In this document: positions 38,101 through 47,513 of the stretch, in pieces
Position numbering within the stretch: the first letter of the stretch is position 1
How the letters are laid out: every line of letters begins with the position of its first letter
From: Bugula neritina
Lineage: Eukaryota > Bryozoa > Gymnolaemata > Cheilostomatida > Bugulidae
Direction of reading: 5' to 3'
DNA: 64,000 bases
Assembly: GCA_964035545.1 (NCBI GenBank)
Contig: OZ037769.1
Location: 13,382,633 to 13,446,632, forward strand
The notes under the pieces: generated by a model
What the model was told of the DNA's origin: nothing
Seen by the model: only the letters and a program-made list of their open reading frames with translations
Database searches by the model: none
Program-made: the position numbers and the translations under genes

Positions 38101-41100
38101 TAGCAATATGCTGAAGCAAATTAGCAGTCAACCTCATTAGGTATAATTTACACCATTAAAAAGCAAATAAAAATAATAAAAAGCAAATTATTATTAGCTC
38201 AAATGTTAACAGGAAGTAGTAAAACACTCAGCATAAGCTGACCAACAGTAGCAGAGGCGACTATTAGGGGTCAGAGCCCTGGCTTAAGGGACACGAGGTT
38301 TGATCCCCAGTAAAGGTCATCGGTGATGTTAAGAAGAGCATTCAGTCATAATTGCTCGTTTGACACAACAGACAACAAATCTTTAACCTGCTTAAAAGCC
38401 CCTTCCATATATAGAGTTTTCACAGAGGTAGTCTCTATAGATCCAATTGAGATCTTATAAGGGTGTTCTTACAAAGATAGTGACTATAAACCCATGGAAG
38501 GTCTTTATAAGCTGACCAACTAAATAAAGCAGCTTGACTGGAAGTGGTAAAGATGAGTTACCTTCATTAGTTGTGATGGAAGTCAGCTTTGTTGTCTGAC
38601 TGTTATTTGATGAGTTAGTAGAAGGACTTGTAGGTGTAGTTGTGGATGTATTACACACTATAGTAGGAGATGTGATTGTAGTAGTGCTTGTAGTTGAAGT
38701 TGTTGTAGGGACCGTAGTACCAATAGTAGATGCTGTAATCATAGAAGTAGAAATAAATGTGGTGGTAGTAGATAAATCCCGCACCAAAATATATTTAAAA
38801 GCTTGAAATTTTTTTTACATTATTTGAAAGATCCATTTTATCAGGCTATTAGATTTTATTTTATTTATTTTACTTATTTAGATCTAATTTAAATTATGTA
38901 ATAAGATGCATATTTTGCTTAATTTTTGGCGAATAAATATATCAGTTGTGTGTAAATACTATAAATAGGCTGTAAGATTACATTTTAATATTATATTAAA
39001 AGCTAAATTTAACTGAAAAATATCAAATAAAAACATTTGACCGTATTTGTCTGACAATAAACCTTTAATGCTACTAACCTGCATACTTAAATAAAAACCC
39101 TCTACGTTGGCCAGTGTTATCAGAATAAAACTGTATAGATATACTAAAACTACTGGATGCCGTGAACGACCTCCATGTCTGTAGGTAACTGCTTGCATTC
39201 TGGTGTTGGCAGATTTTAGAAGAAGCAGCTCCTGTTATTATGACATAATCATAACATCGAGAATACTCTTCCAGATTCAAATCAACAAAGTAAATGTCTA
39301 CTGTCACAACATTGGTAAAGGTTAGGGTTGAGTTAGTTTTTGATCTGTAATCAAGTTGACCATAGCCTGCGTGACTAACCACATAGCCTGAGGGCTTACG
39401 TCTGGCATCCACCTCTATTGGTTGTGGTGAACTTTCTGCCTCTATTACACTGGCCACTAAAGAGATATATTTTTGCACATTAACAAGGTAAGAAAATTTC
39501 ATTGTGCCCATAAATATCAACTCCTATTCCAACCATTGAGAATAAAACTTTATGCAAGAAAATTTAATGCCAAACATATTGCAATTTAATTGAAATCAAA
39601 GCTCTTAGTTTATTGAGTTTACTCTTCAATAATTTTTTTTCTCAAAAGACCTTCCCTGCTTAAGCAATTGTGAGAGAAATATATTAAGTTTAGTAAATCA
39701 TATTTGTTCAAATTATTTCAGTTGCCAGAGAAAATATAATTAGGAAATATTGCGGCCACATATTTAATTAAAACCAAGCAAAGTAGAGAATTTATAAATT
39801 TTGCTTTAAAATATTTCATATTAGAACTATAACAAAATGCTTTAACTCTACATTTCTTCATCAAGGCAACCAACTAGATAGTTTATTTTTTATTTTAAAG
39901 ATAACCATATTATAGTGTTGACCAAACTATTGTAAGATTGAAAAATTCTATCAATTGTAATATAAAATAAAACATTCATTTTTGCATATGTTCCTCATTT
40001 AGACTAGCCTAGTATCTAGAATAGTGTTTTAAACCACTATAAGGCTATTTTCAGAAATATAGCCTAGCTGCATGCTCAGGTCTAACATGGATGCCTTACT
40101 TAAAATACTATTTTTTTCTACTCACCTCTATAGGTGATATTAAACCTATCAGCAATTCTCATGTAGTCCGAATAAAAGTGCACATCTAGCGACGTCTTTC
40201 CTCGAACATAAACGGATGTATTGTCCTGCGTGGCCGGGTCACAAATGCTGGTATCTGAACCATCTACTTTTATATAGGCATTCCCAGTTTTGCAGTTCGA
40301 AAATCCATTTACACAATCATACATGTATTGGCAAGACAGAGTAAATGTTTCCACTTTGAGTTCAAACCAGGAATATTCTGGAATACCAGTAAGTGTCAGC
40401 GTGCAGTTGACTTTACGTGCTGACTGAATTTGTGGACTGATTATGCTACCTTCAGTACCAGCTTCAACCCCCTGTGGTGATGTGTCACACATTGTATGCG
40501 AAGCACCTGAAATCAAACATCGCGTGGGAGTCTTAATAAGACAAAAAAAGATTAGAAATATCAAAGGCATCTATATGATACAACTGACAAATTATAAAAA
40601 GTATACATTATAAACTATGTTACTGGCCCCAAATCAATAAACCAGGATTCCCAAACGTAGAAGTTTATTGAAGGTTATACTTCGTGTTGAACTTGCTGCA
40701 TGGTAAACTTGCTGATAAACTTGTTGATAAACTTGCTGGTAAAAACTCTTGGGTCCTTCATACACAGTGCCAGTAAATAATATATTGTCAAACCAGTAGA
40801 TTAATAAAATAGTAAGTACAGTTTTGTTAAAGAGTACTGCCAACTGAATGTATTGAGTTTTTTGAGTGTTTATATGCTCTGATTGTTGTTACTGTACCAG
40901 GTAAAAACATATTGCATAAACAACTATTGTCCCTGAAAAATACCACAATGATTGTGTCCCAAAACATAGTAAACATTCACTGGGTAGCCTCAGGGTACCA
41001 ACCCAGCCCGGTAGAGGTAGGGCAAGAATGACAGCCACCCCAACTACAATGACCTAACCACAATTTTCTAATAGTCAGCACAAGGTAGATGAGTAATGCC

Positions 41101-41823
41101 TGCTGACGTATGTCACCTAAACATAGTTAGGTCATTGTGGGCAACACACAACCAGTTGCAAACTATGTGAGATGTTTTACTACATTTAGGTACAGCAGAG
41201 ATATAGAAAAGCTTCAATTGCCTGAGCCGTTTAATTAACTCTATGAATTTTGATTCTGAAGAGCAAATTGAAATTCTATGGAGAACATAACATCTTTTAG
41301 TTATTTCTATCATCCAAAACACAGGCTTTTACCTGTAACTTCTTAGACACGTTTAATACCAAGTATATGTACTTCAAGACCACAACTTGCACTATGCATC
41401 TAACTCAAAGTGTTACATATTTTCTCAGTATAAAAGTAACTTGTATAATAATCAATACATGTTTGTTGAAGCATATAAAATACACTCCAGTATGATCAAA
41501 AAGAAAAGAATTGCAAATCCTTTATAACTACTTTTCTTTAATGTATACATTTAAACTAGACGCAAGATAAATCAGAAGCTTGCAGACATTCTTGTAGCAA
41601 AAAAAGTTGCTCTCTTTCTACATGTTGCTTTAAAACTGAGTTATAAAATAACAAAAATACAAATAATATGTTTATGATTATGTAATACAACTAATATCAC
41701 TAGCTCAACAAAATCCAACTAGCATGTAAGGATATTTTACATACCATTAGCACCGCACTTCATTATATCCAGGAAGAAGGTAAAGAAGATGAAAATCCTG
41801 TATGTGTTTTTCTGTTTAGTCAT
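35173..41823 (-). CDS. Receptor gene B: two CUB domains, mucin-like stalk, TM, tyrosine tail
   Basis: Exons in order: 41823-41745 (ATG), 40506-40126, 39456-39079, 38732-38562, 37682-37565, 36401-36361, 35856-35692, 35444-35173 (TAG); 1605 bases, 534 residues. All junctions are in phase. Order: signal peptide (RIFIFFTFFLDIMKCG); CUB-like 1 (EGSIISPQIQ, NCTLTLTG); CUB-like 2 (KPSGYVVSHAGYG, RCYDYVIITG, SKIC); one long Thr/Ser stalk exon (TTTSTTSTTTITSP); TM helix (GLIVGISLLVVVVIAVVIF) then RRKRK. Tail tyrosine motifs: YVNT and YENN (YxN, Grb2 type), YCIM (YxxM, PI3K type), YAEV, YDLP and YDVP (YxxP). Gene A lies downstream and gene C upstream, all on the same strand. A surface signalling role is inferred from architecture. 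Any 5' UTR exon upstream of 41823 is not identified. Confidence 0.87.
37825..37905 (-). mobile_element. SINE 3' fragment in gene B intron
   Basis: CTGTAAAAAACCCTGGTGG, AAAGG...TTAACGGCTATATAAAG and GAACTTATTCATATG match, in reverse, the CACAGGG..CCACCAGG..AATAAGTC 3' half of the SINE family. The head is missing. Confidence 0.5.
38249..38493 (+). mobile_element. Old SINE copy shared by genes B and C
   Basis: It is a diverged family member (GGTTTGATCCCCAGTAAAGG, GATGTTAAGAAGAGCATTC, ATAATTGCTCGTTTGACACA). Gene C has the same insertion in the same intron, preceded by the same ACACTCAGCATAAGCTGACC, but there it is split in two (52065-52118 and 53481-53602). It therefore predates the B/C duplication. 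Confidence 0.8.
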
Positions 41824-42567
41824 TGCGCTATTTTAAAAATACTCTAAAACACAAAATTATGCAAATGAACTATTTTTATACACAGAGTTCCATCAGATTA
41901 TCTACGGTATATGACCAACTACGGGCCTTAATTGTGATTTGGCAATCATTAAGAATAGTAGAAATCTTATTTCTCACAAAACTGAAAGTTCGGCTTTTTT
42001 TTCATTTCTACTCTAGTTTATTTATGTGACAAACGCAGCAACCTCTCAATCATTAATTCTTAAAATGTTAAAATGTTTTTACAGCTATTGTGCTGTGAGG
42101 TTCCATTCTGGCAGTTGTTTCCCCTTTGATTTGAACTTTCACAGAAAACCCGTGATAATCACCTGTATCATTAACTCGGGAATCAAAAGCCTGAAATCTT
42201 CAATATTTATAAAATGAATTTGATACAAAATATTTTAGCAAAACAGTAGAGCCATGTAATATAACAGAATAAAATTTCCAAGCCCTACCTTTGACTCTTT
42301 GCACTTCTTGTATTCAACACAGAAAAGTAAACGTGTTTTTTAAAGTTTTGCTACATCGGTTGCTTCTAAGGGTGTAACTAGGTGTATGTATTATGCAACA
42401 GCTATAGGTAAGGAGCATAGCTTAGTCAAGGCAATAAAAAGTTGAGTTTTCCAACTTCCTTGTTACTTACAAAGAAATAGTCAGGTGTGTTTGAATTAGT
42501 CTGAAGTATAATAGAATTTGGAATCTCAACAATGAATAGAATTACTAGTCAAGTGTTAACCATATAA
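41824..42567. other. Upstream region of gene B, no gene seen
   Basis: It should contain the promoter and perhaps a 5' UTR exon of gene B. A donor-like AAAG/GTAGGG on the minus strand at about 42286 is one candidate for the end of such an exon. Two short open frames on the plus strand look like chance. Confidence 0.4.
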
Positions 42568-43223
42568 TAATAGCCTCCTTAATTGTTTAACCTGATGGAA
42601 AGGACTTTCTTAGTGGGTAAGGGACTGTTTTTTATTGTGGCAAAAAACAATTATGACTGCATGCTCTTCCTAACATCACTATAGCTTTTAGTGGGTTTTG
42701 TACCACCAACTTTGCATTTATTGGGCCAGGACTCTAACCGCTAGACCAGTGGTTCCCAACCTGGGGGGAATTCCCCCCCTAGGGGGGAATTTGGACATTT
42801 TAGAGGGGGAATTTGGATTTTGAAAAATTCACGCAATTTGACGTTTTTGAGCTCTTGCAAGTTACATGTATATGCATATCTATAAATCTTCATCTTAGTT
42901 CATCTATTTAACCAAACCATATTCTGCAATCTCAATTTACTTCTACATGAATGTGTTTATTAATTACTCTACCCTAGCTGTTCTCTGTGCTACTTCGAAT
43001 GAAGGTCAAAGATATATCTTTGCATATATGCAAAAACCAACAGGCCAACTTTTAGAAGCCATGCAAGTCAATCTTTATGAACTGTATACTACATACCTAG
43101 TGAATATATTTGCTACACTAAATAATCTGAACTCAGAAATGCAGGAGTGCAATCATCATATCATTGCCTTTTATAGCAGCAACAATGTTTTCAAAGTTAC
43201 ACTAAAGAGGTGGAAACCTGTTC

Positions 43224-43415
43224 GATTTTAGGTAAAAATGGCACAGGTAAAAATTGCACACTGGTGTTAAATTTTTCTAAACCCAAACCTCCAACTCCCC
43301 CATCCTGAACGCCTAACCCCTAACTCAAATCTACAATGCTAATATTGCAAATGTGCCATTTTTACTTAATTTTCCATTTGTGCCATTATTACTTGCACCA
43401 TTTTTACCGGACACC
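43224..43415. mobile_element. Small element with GGTAAAAATGGCAC inverted ends, copy 1
   Basis: It has GGTAAAAATGGCACAGGTAA on the left and TTGCACCATTTTTACC on the right. The flanking ACCTGTTC is repeated exactly (43216-43223 and 43416-43423), an 8-bp target duplication. It interrupts the hAT transposase remnant. Confidence 0.75.
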
Positions 43416-43682
43416 ACCTGTTCCAGATCATTTTTCAACAAAAACTTCTAGGCATCTCTCCGAACTTTTAATGGAGTTTTAACGGTATTTCTCTGAGTTA
43501 CTTCCCGAGCTATACCTCCCGAAAAGATAAGAGCTAGATTCTTAACTTGACATGTGACCCATTGCAACGCTTTGTTTAAAAGTTTTTGAGAGGAATTACA
43601 GGAGGATTTTATCGAGTTGGTTCACAATTCATCAATGAAGGATGATTTGAAATTTTCTCCAGTTGATGTATTGTGGGTAGTG

Positions 43683-43940
43683 TCCAGTAGAAATGGCACA
43701 GGTAATAATGGCACAAATGGAAAACTAGGTAAAAATGGCACATGTTTTCAATATTGGGGCGGGGATTTGGAGTTTGAAAAAGGGGCTTGATGTGAGGATT
43801 TTGGGTTTGTACTTGGGGTTCTGGAGTTTGGGGTGAAGGGTTTGGGCTTTGAGTTTGGAAAAATTTAACATCAGTGTGCCATTTTTACCTACTTTTCCAT
43901 TTGTGCCATTTTTACATGCACCAGTTTTATCTAAACCCAT
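43683..43940. mobile_element. Small element with GGTAAAAATGGCAC inverted ends, copy 2
   Basis: It shares AAATGGCACAGGTAATAATG on the left and TGCCATTTTTACATGCACC on the right with copy 1, plus internal GTGCCATTTTTACCTAC. I cannot see a clean target duplication. It also lies inside the dead hAT element. Confidence 0.65.
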
Positions 43941-45671
43941 TCTGGGTTTCAACAAGCAAACTCTTCCCACACATAGCTGACAAAGCAGAGTTTTGGTGCC
44001 ATCCAGCATCACCTATCCGTGTGACTTAGGATTCTTATTAATTCAAAGGGAAGAGAAACTGCCTTAACCTGCAGAGTCACTTAGGATGGGCCTGGTCTAA
44101 CACAAAGCCAGGCTTAAGCAAGCTGGCACAAAAGCATCAAATGAAGTCATAGCATTAATAATTGAACTGCTCTGTGTTTTATAACATAATACTATCGATA
44201 ATATTACTAATATGATAATTATATTATATACAAATATAATAGAACAAAATATATTACATTGTATCATATTATTCAGTAAGTCATAAAATCTTTTCGCTCT
44301 TCAAAGGGGGGAAATTAATAGTCAACATTTATGAAAGGGGGGAATAGTATGAAAAAGGTTGGGAACCGCTGCGCTAGACCATAGCTGATCCCTAATAGCC
44401 TCAACCAATCAAATAATGTGAGTAAGACAACTCCAAAACAGATCTTTATGCTAATAATACGCAATACTTTACTTTGTATAGCATCCTTATTGCTGGCTTT
44501 GCTTCATTTACTTTGAAATATGTATTTTGGCAAAAAGAGATAATCTATTTACACAAAGTATAACATGGTGTGTCTCATGACGGTACATCTTACTTCAAAC
44601 TCATAAATATTATTTGCCGATAACGAATGCTTTCATAGCAAATCAATGTGCAGTTTGTAAAAAACTGCTACTCTCATAAGGAATAGAGAAGACAACTTCT
44701 AGTAACACTGTAAAGGAATCAGTGTGCAACAGTTGACCTCCAACAATAAAAAATTGGTGCTTCATTTTCAAATAAATCTGAAAAAAAAAGAAATGAATAA
44801 TTAATTTTTCTTTCTGAATAAACACACAAAAACGATTATAATTCTTTATTCAGTCGTTATGCAAAAACATGGGAAGACAATTTCTAAAGATTTTAAGATC
44901 TAGAGTTTGTATACAATTTTTTCAGATATTTTTTTGAAAACTTGAAACAATTAATTGAAGTGGGCATTTTTAATAGTTTTGTTATTCAGTGTTGACACTG
45001 TGTTGCAAAATACATATTTAGATGCTGAAAATACATGGGAATAAATCTTGAACAAGCCAATAATTTAGCAGTAGGAGTTATGTTTTCTTGTTATCAGACT
45101 GTATTAATAAAATTGCCATGGATTCATACCAGTAACTGAAAGCAAACATAAACACTAGATGATTACCAACACATTAATATATTTGTTTTCAGTATACAAA
45201 ATTCAAAATTAGATTGCAACATTAAGGTAGGTAATTAAAAATATTCAAACTTTTAATTCATACACAAATGTGTAGCTGAGAATTTTGAGAGGTTTGGAGA
45301 TTAAGGAACAGATACAAGTGCATGCATGGTCACATAATTCCCAACAAGTTCAATATAAAGCATTGAGTGCTACATCAGCAATACCATAATAAAATATTAT
45401 ACAAGAATATTAAAATTATAATGCCTTTGTCTCAATAGAGAAGCACATTTGTAAATATGAAAGTTTGAGCAATCCTAATATCCCTAACAAATATGCATTG
45501 TTTTCCATTCACAAAAGCTGTATCATAATGATTTCAACATATGCAGTTCCTGGTTGAAGAGTGTTCTAGTAGTGTATAGTTTTAAATAAGAAAGTCTTAC
45601 ATTATAACTCCAATGTAAGAACCACTCTGTCATTATTGTACACACGGGTAACACACCATTTACTTCTATTA

Positions 45672-45895
45672 TAGTTACAAAAAAACTTAAGCCAGTTTAT
45701 AGTCACTATCTCTGTGAGAAGCCCTGATAGAAAGGGCTTTTGTTAAATCGGGCTAAGGACTTATTCAGATGGGGCGCAGGAGCAATTACGACTGGAGCCT
45801 CTTCCTAACATCACCAATGACCTTTGTCAGGCTTGAACCCAGGACTTCATGTTTACTAAGCAACCGCTCTAGCCCCTAGACCACTGCTACTCCCT
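45672..45895 (-). mobile_element. tRNA-derived SINE copy in the 3' flank of gene C
   Basis: Minus strand: AGTAGCAGTGGTCTAGGGGC (A box), CCTGGGTTCAAGCCTGACAA (B box), GATGTTAGGAAGAGG, GGGCTTCTCACAGAGATAG. TATTA flanks both sides (45667-45671, 45896-45900). The paralogous site downstream of gene B (about 33690) reads straight through without it, so it is younger than the duplication. Confidence 0.85.
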
Positions 45896-46651
45896 TATTA
45901 CCTATATACAACTGATATTAAATCAGATTTCCAGTTGTTCATTACTATAATTGCATTGAACGCAATCACAAAGTGTCACTTTTATTTGACACTTGAGAGT
46001 TTGCATTATTGTGAATTATAGGCAAATTTGATTGATTTCATGCATTGTTTATTACATAAATGGGTATAGAAATATTTAAGATAACAACACATACAAAAAA
46101 GTTTATAACATCATTAAACTCAGGTGGTAAAATCATGATTCAAAGTTATTAAAAATACACAAATTTGGCGACAGTCTGTTATAAATGTGTTTGCATTTAA
46201 AATAAATTTGTATTTTTTAGACTGAACCCAAGAAACAAACTCCATAAATAGGTGAATGCCCAATTATTTAAAAACAATTATAATATTCATATATTAGCTT
46301 ATATAGTGAGCTGTTGGTTATATAGCAACTAATAAAACAGTGACATCTCAATCAATTATCATATTGCTGACTATAATATAATGATACAGAAATATAATAA
46401 TTTAGTAATAATAATTTGCAATAAAAAAAAAGTAATGACAAATATATGAAACGATGGTTAGCTTTATAAAAAGCAAAAACAGTATTATGACATTAAAATT
46501 CAAAAGGTACTTTTTGTTTTTTTTTTGATGCACAAATATTTGAATATAAATTATTAGAAAATGTGGTGCAGTTGGTAGACTATAACATGCTTCTTACTTT
46601 TGAGGATGTGTGTATATAGTTGGAACTTCAGCTAAGTTATCGAGATAGTTT

Positions 46652-46762
46652 TATAAGCAGCTCCGAGTTGGAGTAACTGAGTGCAGTAGTTTGAAGTTGA
46701 GTCCCAAACATGAGAACTACAAACTACTGCACTCAGTCACCTCCAACTCGGAGCTGCTTATA
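46652..46762. repeat. Long inverted repeat (foldback) absent from the paralogous site
   Basis: The left arm (46652-46692, TATAAGCAGCTCCGAGTTGG...) and right arm (46721-46762, ...CCAACTCGGAGCTGCTTATA) are complementary over about 41 bases with one mismatch and one bulged base. The loop is 28 bases. The equivalent place downstream of gene B (about 34390) lacks the hairpin. Confidence 0.85.
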
Positions 46763-46894
46763 GAGCAACGCAACACAGACACCTTTTAGGAAACTTTCGA
46801 ATTCTATTTTGCTGTTTAGATCAGCACTTAAAATACAAAGGCTGCGTTTAGAGAATTCTACTAACTTGCACACAGACACCTGTAGTGTTGAGAT

Positions 46895-46966
46895 TACCCC
46901 GTGGTATAATGGCTAGCGTGTCTGCTTGCAATCCGGAGGTCCCGAGTTCGAATCCCAGTGGGGGCA
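46895..46966 (+). tRNA. tRNA-like sequence, GCA anticodon, copy 2 (more decayed)
   Basis: Duplicate of the 34515-34586 sequence. The A box is TGGTATAATGGCTAGCG and the loop TTGCAAT still shows GCA. The T stem has lost two pairs (CCGAG against CCCAG), and the acceptor stem has the same outer mismatches. This copy is very likely a pseudogene. Confidence 0.5.
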
Positions 46967-47355
46967 AATGTTTTATAACTCCTATGCAACTGCATGGATA
47001 CCAACGAAAATGTATAAAAGTATCACATTATTACTGGGTATTTGCATCTATCTAATTGATGATGAATTTGCACTTAGAAATTTAAAAATAAAACTTGCAT
47101 ATTGAAGATAAAAAAAATAGAATAACTTAGCTAAAGTATTTTTATTTTGTAAGCTACTTTCATTCATGACTGTCCAAACATAGTTTTAGTTGCAGCAGCA
47201 GCTCCAACCCTAAGTAAGTGATGATTTATATTATATTATATTATATTATATATTGTTTATATTATATTAAATATTATTGTATTATATGTGATGTAAAGTT
47301 GCTTATACCCATACTAGTTATAGTAAAGTTTTAATTAAGGAACATAAAGCCATTA

Positions 47356-47490
47356 GTGTAGGGCCACACGACACGTGCGAGAAATCTCATTTAGCCCGAA
47401 AATTGGCGTTGCGTGCGGATTTTCAAGCGTCTAACATGCTGAGCGAGAAGTGCGTCACGCTCGTGTAAAACGCGTCGTGTGGCCCTACAC
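47356..47490. mobile_element. Harbinger-like MITE, short copy (135 bp)
   Basis: The ends GTGTAGGGCCACACGA and TCGTGTGGCCCTACAC are perfect inverted repeats, flanked by TTA on both sides (47353-47355, 47491-47493). A 3-bp TWA duplication is characteristic of PIF/Harbinger elements. It lies just downstream of gene C's stop codon. A longer relative is at 52755-53203. Confidence 0.82.
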
Positions 47491-47513
47491 TTAATAATAA
47501 CTCCCCTACCGCT

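Larger units (their letters stand above)
42747..44371 (+). mobile_element. Degenerate hAT transposon nested in a SINE
   Basis: The ends are CAGTGGTTCCCAACCTGGGG and GGTTGGGAACCGCTG, with an exact 8-bp duplication CGCTAGAC (42739-42746 and 44372-44379). Subterminal GGGGGGAATT blocks repeat on both sides. Inside are broken pieces of a hAT transposase of the ZBED5-like type: a frame at about 42990-43215 with YLVNIFATLNNLNSEMQ, and later LVHNSSMKDD near 43615-43650. Frames are interrupted by stops and by two smaller insertions, so it is dead. Confidence 0.82.
42577..44392 (-). mobile_element. SINE copy with 9-bp target duplication, split by a hAT element
   Basis: An exact TAATAGCCT flanks the pair of halves (42568-42576 and 44393-44401). 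The minus-strand SINE body (GATGTTAGGAAGAGCATGC, TTGGTGGTACAAAACCCAC) fills 42577-42746 and the A-box end resumes after 44371. The SINE is interrupted inside its tRNA head by the hAT element at 42747-44371. Confidence 0.85.
44402..47352. other. Intergenic between genes B and C; duplicated 3' flank of C
   Basis: No gene is seen in the AT-rich 44402-45250 stretch. From about 45250 the sequence parallels 33300-35170. It contains a SINE, a long inverted repeat (46652-46762) and the second tRNA-like copy, listed separately. Confidence 0.6.
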
